Shown here piece after piece: positions 17,705 to 25,206 of a stretch of 64,000 nucleotides of DNA. Under the pieces are notes generated by a model. The model saw nothing but the letters and a program-made list of their open reading frames with translations. It was not told where the DNA came from and did not search any database. The first letter of the stretch is position 1; each line of letters opens with the position of its first letter. The position numbers and the translations under genes are program-made. Source of the DNA: Bacteroidales bacterium (GTDB lineage: Bacteria; Bacteroidota; Bacteroidia; Bacteroidales; UBA932); the NCBI GenBank assembly GCA_017423025.1, contig JAFPGC010000019.1, forward strand, positions 31,049 through 95,048, written 5' to 3'.

Positions 17705-18062
17705 ATGGTAGGACGATCTGTCGCGGCTCCACTGCCGGGCCCCCGTTTCAGGAAGTGGCGCTGAGGAAAGTCCGCACAGGGTAGGGCACCCGCCTGTGGA
17801 AAGCACAGTAGGGAGTAATCTTTAGGCAACGTAACAGAGAATAACCGCCGCGGGAGGCCGAAAGGCCGTTTTTACCGCCGGTAAGGGTGAAAACGTGGGG
17901 TAAGAGCCCACGACGTTGCATGGCGACATGCAGCGGGTACGTTGTCCGGGCCTGCAAGACCAAATATACCGGCAGATGAGGGCTGCCCGTCCGATGCCGG
18001 GGGGTAGGTTGCGAAGATAAATGACAGATTTAAAAACAGAAAGCGGCTTATGGCCCTGCCAT
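17705..18062 (+). ncRNA. rnpB: RNase P RNA (M1-type, bacterial class A)
   Basis: The catalytic RNA of ribonuclease P, which matures tRNA 5' ends. Conserved regions are recognisable: GAGGAAAGTCCGCAC (17763-17777), an ACAGAGAATAACCGCC block, AAGGGTGAAAACGTG followed by GGTAAGAGCCCAC, and ACAGAAAGCGGCTTA near the 3' end (18036-18050). The ends were set by pairing ATGGTAGG (17705-17712) with CCCTGCCAT (18054-18062) as helix P1. This explains most of the 533-bp gap between eda and pgi. Exact ends are approximate to a few bases. Confidence 0.93.
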
Positions 18063-18067
18063 TAAAA

Positions 18068-18106
18068 AAAGACATCGATCCGTCAGGACCGATGTCTTTC
18101 TTTTTC
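18068..18106 (+). terminator. Bidirectional terminator between rnpB and pgi
   Basis: AAAGACATCG (18068-18077) pairs with CGATGTCTTT (18090-18099), with an inner TCC/GGA pairing. On + the stem is followed by CTTTTTC; on - the T run is even longer (seven T). It therefore can end both rnpB (+) and pgi (-), whose stop lies 14 bp away. Confidence 0.9.
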
Positions 18107-18119
18107 AGAGGGGAGCTTC

Positions 18120-19457
18120 TTACAGTCTCTCCTTGATAGCCTTGGTAGCCTCTTCGTAACCGGGCTTCTCCAGCAGGGCGAACATATTCTTCTTGTAAGC
18201 CTCTACACCGGGCTGGTTGAAGGGGTTCACGCCCAGGATATAGGCGCTGATACCGCAGGCAAACTCAAAGAAATAGAGCAGACCGCCCAGGTTGAAGGCA
18301 TCCACCTTCTCCATGGTTACGGCCATCTGGGGCACGCCGCCGTCGATGTGGGCAATCTGGGTGCCCAGTTCGGCCATGTGGTTGCAGTGCTCCACATGCT
18401 GGCCGGCCAGGTAGTTGAGCTGGTCCAGGTTCTGGGGATCCTGCTCGATGACCATGCTACGCTGGGCGTTGTCCACGTGCAGGACGGTCTCGAACATAAT
18501 GCGGGTGCCTTCCTGGATGAACTGACCCATGGAGTGGAGGTCGGCGGTGTTGTTCACGCTGGCGGGGAAGATGCCGGTGCCTTCCTTACCCTCGGACTCA
18601 CCATAGAGCTGCTTCCACCATTCGGCCACGTAGGTGAGCTTGGGGTTGTAGTTCACCAGAATCTCGGTGCTCTTGCCCAGTTCCTTGAACAGGCAGTTGC
18701 GCATGGCGGCGTAAATGATGGCGGGGTTCTTCTCGGACTTGATTTCCAGACCCTTCATGGCGTCCAGGGCGCCGGCTACGAGGGCGTTGATGTCAAAACC
18801 GGCGACGCAGATGGGCAGCAGGCCCACGGGAGTGAGCACGGAGAATCGGCCTCCCACGTTGTCCGGAACTACGAAGCTCTCGTAATTCTCCTGGGTGGCG
18901 AGGGTCTTGAGGGCACCCTTCCTGGCATCGGTGATGGCAACGATGCGGTCGGCAGCCTCGGCCTTTCCGTAACGGCTTTCAAGGAATTGCTTCACAATGC
19001 GGAAGGCTACGGCGGGCTCGGTGGTGGTGCCGCTCTTGGAGATGACGATGCAGGCTACGTTGCGCTCGCTGGCCAGATCCATGAGTTCGGCCAGGTACTC
19101 CTCAGAGAGATTGTTGCCGGCGAAGACCACCTCGGGGGCGTCCTTGCGCTTGAGCTGCTTGGCGAAATTGTGGCTGAGGGCCTCCAGGACGCACTTGGCA
19201 CCCAGGTAGGAACCGCCGATGCCTATAGCAATCACGAGGTCCACACCCTTCTTCATCCATTTGTCGCGGATGGCTTCATAGTCGTGGAGTTCACGTTCGG
19301 TGATCTGGCGGGGGAGTTTCTTCCAACCCAGGAAATCGTTGCCGGCGCCGGACTCGTTCTTGAGCACATCGAAGGCGTCGAAAGCCTTGGCTACGTAAGC
19401 CTGATACTGCTCGTCCTTGACAAAGGAGGAACAGCCTTTAACATCTACTTTAATCAT
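18120..19457 (-). CDS. pgi: Glucose-6-phosphate isomerase
   Basis: 445 residues, the short bacterial form. Seen: the GIGGSYLGAKCVLEAL phosphate-binding region, SKSGTTTEPAVAFR, the catalytic Glu segment around IQEGTRIMFE, and the C-terminal FNQPGVEAYKKN motif. It interconverts glucose-6-phosphate and fructose-6-phosphate in glycolysis and gluconeogenesis. Cells growing on uronates need the gluconeogenic direction, but pgi is a housekeeping gene and its position here may be accidental. It is a single-gene unit with its own promoter and a shared terminator. Confidence 0.97.
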   Translation of the reverse strand: MIKVDVKGCSSFVKDEQYQAYVAKAFDAFDVLKNESGAGNDFLGWKKLPRQITERELHDYEAIRDKWMKKGVDLVIAIGIGGSYLGAKCVLEALSHNFAKQLKRKDAPEVVFAGNNLSEEYLAELMDLASERNVACIVISKSGTTTEPAVAFRIVKQFLESRYGKAEAADRIVAITDARKGALKTLATQENYESFVVPDNVGGRFSVLTPVGLLPICVAGFDINALVAGALDAMKGLEIKSEKNPAIIYAAMRNCLFKELGKSTEILVNYNPKLTYVAEWWKQLYGESEGKEGTGIFPASVNNTADLHSMGQFIQEGTRIMFETVLHVDNAQRSMVIEQDPQNLDQLNYLAGQHVEHCNHMAELGTQIAHIDGGVPQMAVTMEKVDAFNLGGLLYFFEFACGISAYILGVNPFNQPGVEAYKKNMFALLEKPGYEEATKAIKERL

Positions 19458-19495
19458 ATTGTTTATAAATAATAAAAATCACTGCAATTCAATCT

Positions 19496-19504
19496 GCAAA
19501 GATA
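19496..19504 (-). promoter_or_regulatory. -7 promoter box for pgi
   Basis: On the - strand this reads TATCTTTGC, an exact TAnnTTTGY match, 39 bp before the pgi ATG. No clear -33 box. Confidence 0.6.
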
Positions 19505-19527
19505 ACACATTTCTCTACATTTTTTGC

Positions 19528-19536
19528 TAACTTTAC
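19528..19536 (+). promoter_or_regulatory. Weak candidate -7 box for uxuA
   Basis: TAACTTTAC differs from the consensus by A instead of G. It lies 42 bp before the uxuA ATG in the 120-bp divergent gap with pgi. A suboptimal box would fit an activator-dependent catabolic promoter, but this is speculative. Confidence 0.3.
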
Positions 19537-19577
19537 ATCCTTAGATCTGACTAAAGAATAATTAATATACTAGTACT

Positions 19578-20831
19578 ATGGAAAAGACTTGGAGATGGTT
19601 TGGAAAAAAGGACAAGATTACCCTTGCCATGCTCAAACAGATAGGCGTGGAAGGCATTGTGACCGCCCTGCACGACGTTCCGCTGGGTGAGGTGTGGACG
19701 CGGGAAAAGATTCATGACCTGCGCGAATACATTGAAAGTTACGGCATGCGCTGGAGCGTGGTGGAATCGCTGCCGGTGGTGGAGACCATCAAGTATGGCG
19801 GCCCCGACCGCGATCATCAGATCGAGGTATACAAGGAGAGCCTGCGGAATTTATCGGCCGAAGGCATCCACTGCATCTGCTACAATTTCATGCCGGTGCT
19901 GGACTGGGCCCGCACAGACCTTTTCCATGAGAATCCCAACGGCGCCACCAACCTGTATTTCAACTACGCCGAGTTCGCCTACTTCGACATCTACATTCTC
20001 AAGCGCCCCGGCGCCCGCGAGGAATGGGCTGCCCTCAAGTTCCCGGACGGCTTCGGCGAAGGCCGCAATGTGCTGGCGGAGGCCGATGCCCTGGCCAAGA
20101 CCATGACTCCGGAGAAAGACCACAAGCTGGTGGAGAACGTCATTATCAAGACGCAGGGCTTCGTGAGCGGCAACTTCAGCGAGAACGACGAGGCTCCCGT
20201 GCAGAAGTTCCGCGAGTTCCTGGCTCTGTACAAGGGAATTGACAAAGCCCAGCTGCGGGCCAATATGAAATACTTCCTGGAGGCCATCATGCCCACCTGC
20301 GAGGAATACGGCATGAACATGTGCGTGCACCCGGACGATCCGCCCATCGAGGTGCTGGGCCTGCCGCGCATCGTGCGTACCGAGGAAGACATCCAGTGGC
20401 TTATGGATGCCGTTCCCAACAAGCACAACGGCCTCACGTTCTGCGCCGGTTCGTTCTCGGCCGGAGCCTATAACGACGTGGTGGACCTGGCCCGGAAGTT
20501 CGCTTCCCGCACCCATTTCATCCACCTTCGTTCCTGCCACATCTTCCCCAACGGCGACTTCACCGAGGCGTCGCATCTGGGAGGCAGGGCCGATCTTATC
20601 GAGCTCGTCCGCATCTTCGAGAAGGAGAATCCCGCCCTGCCCATGCGCGTAGACCACGGCATGACGTTCACCGACGAGCCCGGCGGCATCATGGATGAAT
20701 CGGCCCATGGGCACAATGCAGGTTATACGCTTCTCGGGCGCATGTTTGCGATGGGCCAGGTCCAGGGTATCATCGCCACGGTAGACCGCGAACTGGGCAT
20801 TCCTTACAAACAACCCGGATTCTTTGATTAG
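19578..20831 (+). CDS. uxuA: Mannonate dehydratase
   Basis: 417 residues, TIM-barrel xylose-isomerase-like fold. Typical UxuA stretches are seen: MEKTWRWFGKKDKITL at the start, MNMCVHPDDPP, THFIHLRSCHIFPNGDF, and MRVDHGMTF with metal-binding His/Asp. It dehydrates D-mannonate to KDG in the glucuronate branch. uxuB follows at once (ATG one base after the stop), which places the fructuronate steps in one operon separated from the uxa operon by rnpB and pgi. Confidence 0.97.
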   Translation: MEKTWRWFGKKDKITLAMLKQIGVEGIVTALHDVPLGEVWTREKIHDLREYIESYGMRWSVVESLPVVETIKYGGPDRDHQIEVYKESLRNLSAEGIHCICYNFMPVLDWARTDLFHENPNGATNLYFNYAEFAYFDIYILKRPGAREEWAALKFPDGFGEGRNVLAEADALAKTMTPEKDHKLVENVIIKTQGFVSGNFSENDEAPVQKFREFLALYKGIDKAQLRANMKYFLEAIMPTCEEYGMNMCVHPDDPPIEVLGLPRIVRTEEDIQWLMDAVPNKHNGLTFCAGSFSAGAYNDVVDLARKFASRTHFIHLRSCHIFPNGDFTEASHLGGRADLIELVRIFEKENPALPMRVDHGMTFTDEPGGIMDESAHGHNAGYTLLGRMFAMGQVQGIIATVDRELGIPYKQPGFFD

Positions 20832-20832
20832 T

Positions 20833-22422
20833 ATGAAACTTGGAGATATCCTGAGCGGCCATTGCAATGCCGCCGAGTGGGAGGCCAAAGGGTATGTGCT
20901 TCCCAAGTATGACATCAAGGCCCTCCGTGAGAAGACCGCCAAGGAGCCCACGTGGGTGCATTTCGGCGGCGGCAATATCTTCCGCGCCTTCCCGGCTGCC
21001 ATCCTGAACGAGGCTCTTAACAAGGGCCAGTACGACCGAGGTGTCATAGTGGCCGAAACCTTCGACTTCGAGGTTATAGACAAGGCCTACAAACCTTACG
21101 ACAACCTCTCTCTTGCTGTGAGCCTTTGCTCGGACGGAAATATCGGCAAAACCGTTATCGCCTCTGTTACCGAGGCATTGAAGGCCGATCCCCAGTTCCC
21201 CGAGGATTGGAACCGGCTTGTCCAGGTTTTCCGCGCCCCCTCGCTGCAGATGATTTCCTTTACCATCACGGAGAAGGGCTATTCCTTCAACGAGGCCGAT
21301 CTGGCCCGCGGCCTGAACCCCGCCTTTGCCATGGGTAAGGTCTGCGCCCTGCTCTTTGAGCGTTATCAGGCCGGGCAGCTGCCCCTGACGGTGCAGTCCA
21401 TGGACAATTGCTCGCACAACGGAGACAAGGTGAAGAACGGCGTTTTCGCCTATGCAGAGCGCTGGGTGGCCGATGGACTGGTGCCTGCCGCCTTCCTGGC
21501 CTACTTGAAGGACGAGACCAAGATTACCTTCCCCTGGTCCATGATTGACAAGATTACTCCGCGTCCGCACCAGAAGGTGAAGGAACTGCTGGCAGCCGAC
21601 GGCTTCGAGGACAATAACTACATTGAGACGGAGAAGCACACCTTCACCGCGCCCTTTGTGAATGCCGAAGAAGTGCAGTATCTGGTGATCGAGGACCACT
21701 ACACCAACGGTCGTCCGCCGCTGGATCTGGGTGGTGCCCTCTATACCACCCGCGAGACGGTGGACAAGGTGGAGACCATGAAGGTCACCACCTGCCTGAA
21801 CCCGCTCCACACGGCCATGAGTATCTACGGCTGCATGCTGGGTTATACTTTGATTTCTGCCGAGATGGCCGATGAGGACCTGCGTGCCTTCATCCAGAAG
21901 ATCGGATACATGGAGGCCATGCCGGTGGTGGTGGATCCGGGCGTGCTGAACCCTTACGAGTTCATCGGCGCGGTCATTAACCGCCGCCTGCCCAATCCGT
22001 TCATGCCGGACGCCCCGCAGCGCATTGCTATGGACACCAGCCAGAAACTGCCCATCCGCTTCGGCGAAACCATCAAGAAGTACGTGGCCCGCGGGCTGGA
22101 TATGTCCAACCTGGTGCTGATTCCGCTGACGCTGGCCGGTTATGCCCGCTATCTTAAAGGTATCAAGGACGACGGGACTCCGTTCGAACCTTCTCCCGAC
22201 CCTATGCTGGCCGAGCTGCAGGCTATTGTGGCACCCCTTCAGATTGGGGTTGCCAATCAGGACTGGAGCTGCCTGAAGGCTCTCTACAGCCGGGCCGATG
22301 TCTTCGGCCTGAATCTCTACGAGGCAGGCCTGGGAGAGCGGATCGAAGGGATGGTCCGTGAGCTCTTTGCCGGCCCTGGCGCCGTCCGCAAGACCCTGCA
22401 CAAGTACACCGTTGCCCGATGA
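20833..22422 (+). CDS. uxuB: Fructuronate reductase (D-mannonate oxidoreductase)
   Basis: 529 residues from ATG 20833; an in-frame TTG at 20824 overlaps uxuA and is rejected. Mannitol dehydrogenase family: N-terminal VHFGGGNIFRAFPAAILNEA nucleotide-binding region, and central MDNCSHNGDKVKNGV with the family Asn/Lys pattern. It reduces D-fructuronate to D-mannonate with NADH, upstream of UxuA. It is somewhat longer than E. coli UxuB (486), with a Bacteroidota-style C-terminal extension. The next gene overlaps its stop by the ATGA arrangement. Confidence 0.94.
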   Translation: MKLGDILSGHCNAAEWEAKGYVLPKYDIKALREKTAKEPTWVHFGGGNIFRAFPAAILNEALNKGQYDRGVIVAETFDFEVIDKAYKPYDNLSLAVSLCSDGNIGKTVIASVTEALKADPQFPEDWNRLVQVFRAPSLQMISFTITEKGYSFNEADLARGLNPAFAMGKVCALLFERYQAGQLPLTVQSMDNCSHNGDKVKNGVFAYAERWVADGLVPAAFLAYLKDETKITFPWSMIDKITPRPHQKVKELLAADGFEDNNYIETEKHTFTAPFVNAEEVQYLVIEDHYTNGRPPLDLGGALYTTRETVDKVETMKVTTCLNPLHTAMSIYGCMLGYTLISAEMADEDLRAFIQKIGYMEAMPVVVDPGVLNPYEFIGAVINRRLPNPFMPDAPQRIAMDTSQKLPIRFGETIKKYVARGLDMSNLVLIPLTLAGYARYLKGIKDDGTPFEPSPDPMLAELQAIVAPLQIGVANQDWSCLKALYSRADVFGLNLYEAGLGERIEGMVRELFAGPGAVRKTLHKYTVAR

Positions 22423-24194
22423 GGAAGGCTCTGTCCGTTTTATTCCTGGCCGTCTGCGCCGCTTGCACGACTGTTGAGGTCCCAGTGCTGGTGGACATCC
22501 CGGCCGGGAGTTTTGTGATGGGCTCGGAGAATCCGCCCATGCCCGAATGGGATGAGGCCCCCGCCCACGAAGTGACGCTCCCGGCCTTCCGCATGAGTGC
22601 CACGGAAATCACCAACGCCCAATATGAGGCCTTCGATCCTGCGCACAAGTCTTTGCGCGGCTACGGGGGCTTTTCATCGGCCGATTACGAGGCGGTGATC
22701 ATGGTCTCCTGGGCCGATGCTACGGCGTATTGCGAGTGGCTTTCCCGTCGCACGGGGCGCTCTTTCCGCCTCCCCACCGAGGCCGAGTGGGAGTACGCCT
22801 GCCGCGCTGGAACTACCACGGCTTATAATACGGGGGATACGTATCCGGAAGAGTTCTGGAAAGTGCAGGAAAACACTCGCTTCAAGGAGCCTGTCTCCCT
22901 GCAGGTGGCTCAGTTTGAGCCCAATGCGTGGGGGTTGTACGATATGCACGGCAATGTGGAAGAGTGGTGCATCAATGATTACGATTCGGATTCCAAGGCC
23001 GTGCGCGGCGGCAGCCATAACACGCCCGTGCGCTTCCTCCGCAGCGCCAACCGTAGCGGCTCACTGCCGGAGGACCGGTCTGTTTTGTTGGGTTTCCGCA
23101 TTGTGGAGGCCGGCCCGTACACCCAGAACGGTGAATCCGTGTACGGGAGACTGAAAATCGGGTCTCCGTACACCAAAAAGGCCTTATCCGTGGACGGAGC
23201 GCTATTCGCAGAACCCATCCCATATGTGCTGGCTCCCGTGGATGGCACCCCGTTCTATTCCCATAATCATCAGCCGGCGGTTACCTGGCTTCCGGATGGC
23301 GGCCTGCTGGCCATCTGGTTCTCTACCGATGCCGAGGCCGGACGCGAGATGGTGGTGTTACAGTCCCAATTTGACGGAGAATCCTGGAGCCCCGCCACCC
23401 TGTTCTGCAAGGTGCCGGACCGCAATATGACCGGCAGCGCCCTGCTTACTTTGGATAATGGGGAAATCCTTCATTTCCAGGGTGTTGGAGATGCAGGGGA
23501 GTGGAAGGATTTGGCCCTGGCCATGCGCCGGACAGAAGGACAAACCTGGACGGCTCTGCACTATATTGAGCCGGAGCAACGGGTGCGGCATCAGGTGATT
23601 GCCGGACCTGTCGTGACCAGTGACGGCCGCATCCTTCTTTGCTGCGACGCCGGCCCCGACGGCGAGGCGGGCACTTCGTTGCACGTATCCAAAGACGGAG
23701 GCGAAACCTGGGAAGATACAGGTAGCATTATTAAAGGGATTCACGCTGGAATCGTAGAGCTCAAAGACGGCCGTCTGATGGCCTACGGCCGCGGCAATGC
23801 CATCGATGGCAAAATGCCCTGCAGTCTATCGGCCGATGAAGGCTATACCTGGACCTACAGCGCTACGGAGTTCCCGCCCATCGGCTCCGGCCAGCGCCTG
23901 GTGCTGAAGCGCCTGCAGGAGGGGCCGCTGATGCTGTGCTCCTTCGGCCCGGATGGCCTGTTTGTTGCACTGAGCTACGACGAAGGGGAGAGCTGGCCTG
24001 TGAAGAGACTCCTCACGGACGGGAAGAAGCGTGTGCTGGACGGCGGTGCCTGGACGGGAACGTTCACCCTGGACGCCACCCACGCCGAGCCCAAGGGCTA
24101 CCTGGCCTGCACGCAGAGTCCGGACGGGGTCATCCACCTGCTCAGCAGCCGGGTGCATTACCGCTTCAACCTGGCTTGGATAGAAGGGAAATAA
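22419..24194 (+). CDS. Lipoprotein fusing an FGE/SUMF1-like domain to a sialidase-like propeller
   Basis: 591 residues with a lipoprotein-type signal (VCAAC). Residues about 25-225 match the formylglycine-generating-enzyme/SUMF1 fold: IPAGSFVMGSE, FRLPTEAEWEYACRAG, NAWGLYDMHGNVEEWC, RGGS and GFRIVE. The active-site Cys pair of true FGEs near the C-terminal RGGS is missing, so formylglycine formation is unlikely. Residues about 240-590 look like a BNR/sialidase propeller with Asp-box-like repeats (SKDGGETWED, SADEGYTWTY, SYDEGESWPV). Overlap with uxuB (ATGA) implies co-expression with the glucuronate branch. A surface or periplasmic glycan-binding protein or glycosidase is likely; the substrate is unknown. 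Confidence 0.82.
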   Translation: MRKALSVLFLAVCAACTTVEVPVLVDIPAGSFVMGSENPPMPEWDEAPAHEVTLPAFRMSATEITNAQYEAFDPAHKSLRGYGGFSSADYEAVIMVSWADATAYCEWLSRRTGRSFRLPTEAEWEYACRAGTTTAYNTGDTYPEEFWKVQENTRFKEPVSLQVAQFEPNAWGLYDMHGNVEEWCINDYDSDSKAVRGGSHNTPVRFLRSANRSGSLPEDRSVLLGFRIVEAGPYTQNGESVYGRLKIGSPYTKKALSVDGALFAEPIPYVLAPVDGTPFYSHNHQPAVTWLPDGGLLAIWFSTDAEAGREMVVLQSQFDGESWSPATLFCKVPDRNMTGSALLTLDNGEILHFQGVGDAGEWKDLALAMRRTEGQTWTALHYIEPEQRVRHQVIAGPVVTSDGRILLCCDAGPDGEAGTSLHVSKDGGETWEDTGSIIKGIHAGIVELKDGRLMAYGRGNAIDGKMPCSLSADEGYTWTYSATEFPPIGSGQRLVLKRLQEGPLMLCSFGPDGLFVALSYDEGESWPVKRLLTDGKKRVLDGGAWTGTFTLDATHAEPKGYLACTQSPDGVIHLLSSRVHYRFNLAWIEGK

Positions 24195-24207
24195 GTATTA
24201 ACTTTGC
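24176..24207 (+). promoter_or_regulatory. Promoter of the glutaminyl cyclotransferase gene
   Basis: TTG (24176-24178), 20 bp spacer, TAACTTTGC (24199-24207). The ATG is only 7 bp after the box, so the transcript probably has almost no leader. Confidence 0.75.
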
Positions 24208-24213
24208 GTTCCA

Positions 24214-24960
24214 ATGAAAAAAGTAAGTGTATTCTTGATTGGCGTACTGCTCTGTGCCTGCTCCCAGGCCCAGGTGACGCAGTACAAATACAAAGTGGTG
24301 AAGGACTATCCGCACGACATGGCGGCCTACACCCAGGGCCTCTTTTTCCATAACGGTACCCTCTATGAGACTACGGGCCAGTACGGCACCAGCTCCATTC
24401 GTACCGTAGATGTGAATACGGGAAAGCCCATTCAGAACAAGAAACTCAATTCCAAGTACTTTGCAGAGGGTTCCGTCGTTCTGGGTAACAACCTTTACAT
24501 CCTTACATGGACCAACAAGGTGGCCTTTGTCTACGACGCCAAAACCCTGGAATACAAGAAGACGGTGGGCTATCCGCGCGAAGGCTGGGGCCTGACCACC
24601 GACGGCAAGCAGCTCATCGCCAGTGACGGCAGCAATACCCTGTACTTCCTGGACGAGAGCCTGAAAGTGGTGCGCAAACTTCCGGTCACCATGAACGGCC
24701 GTCCGCTCAAGAACCTGAACGAACTGGAATGGATCAAGGGAAAGATCTGGGCCAATGTGTACCTCACGGACACCATTGTCATCATCGACCCTAAGACCGG
24801 CAAGGTGGAAGGAACCATCGACTGCACCGGTCTCCTTCCCGACGAACTGTGGACCTCTGCCACCGACGTTCTCAACGGCATAGCCGTAGACGCCGCCGGC
24901 AAGATTTACGTAACCGGCAAAAACTGGCCGAAACTCTATCAAATAGAGCTTATGAAATAA
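24214..24960 (+). CDS. Glutaminyl-peptide cyclotransferase (glutamine cyclotransferase family), lipoprotein
   Basis: 248 residues; N-terminal lipoprotein signal (lipobox LLCAC). The body is the five-bladed propeller of plant-type/bacterial glutaminyl cyclases: YTQGLFFHNGTLYETTGQYG, EGWGLTTDGKQLIASDG, LNELEWIKGKIWANVY and LNGIAVDAAG are family landmarks. It converts N-terminal Gln of exported proteins into pyroglutamate, a modification common on Bacteroidota exported proteins with Gln after the signal peptidase site. It has its own promoter, and its stop abuts the inverted-repeat element. Confidence 0.93.
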   Translation: MKKVSVFLIGVLLCACSQAQVTQYKYKVVKDYPHDMAAYTQGLFFHNGTLYETTGQYGTSSIRTVDVNTGKPIQNKKLNSKYFAEGSVVLGNNLYILTWTNKVAFVYDAKTLEYKKTVGYPREGWGLTTDGKQLIASDGSNTLYFLDESLKVVRKLPVTMNGRPLKNLNELEWIKGKIWANVYLTDTIVIIDPKTGKVEGTIDCTGLLPDELWTSATDVLNGIAVDAAGKIYVTGKNWPKLYQIELMK

Positions 24961-25117
24961 TCATCTATATCTCTTCGGAAACCCCTCCGCTTCGCTTCGG
25001 CCCTCCCTACTGGCAGAGTAGGTGATTGGCAAGCAAGCTTGCCATCCCCCTCCTCTACCACGGGCCCCTCCCTCTAATAGCCGAGGGTGGCTAAGGTTTC
25101 CGAAGAGATATAGATGA
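24961..25117 (+). repeat. 157-bp MITE-like or structured element bounded by a perfect 23-bp inverted repeat
   Basis: The left arm (24961-24983, starting TCATCTATATCTCTTCGG) is the exact reverse complement of the right arm (25095-25117). Between them, 111 bp hold nested perfect hairpins: CCTACT/AGTAGG (25006-25022), TGGCAAG/CTTGCCA (25027-25044) and CCCTC/GAGGG. It begins immediately after the cyclotransferase stop codon and ends just before the TPP riboswitch. No ORF is inside. It may be a non-autonomous mobile element or an abundant intergenic repeat. Confidence 0.75.
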
Positions 25118-25131
25118 AAAGAATAAATAAA

Positions 25132-25206
25132 TAATTAGGGGTATCCGGATAATCTGGATTGAGAGAGTCCCTTTGAACTTGATACGGTTGATACCGTCGT
25201 AAGGAA
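25132..25206 (+). promoter_or_regulatory. TPP riboswitch (THI element) controlling the downstream TonB receptor
   Basis: The thi-box core is present: GGGG (25138-25141), TGAGA (25160-25164), CCCTTTGAACTTGAT (25169-25183), the ACGGT-TGAT-ACCGT helix (25184-25197), then CG-AAGGAA. P2 pairs GGGG with CCC at 25169. The final AAGGAA touches the ATG at 25207, so ligand binding would sequester the ribosome-binding region, fitting control of translation initiation. No terminator hairpin is seen between core and gene. Confidence 0.9.

Noticed and set aside
25000-25206. Cobalamin riboswitch before the TonB receptor
   Set aside because: No B12-box sequence; the thi-box core identifies a TPP riboswitch instead.
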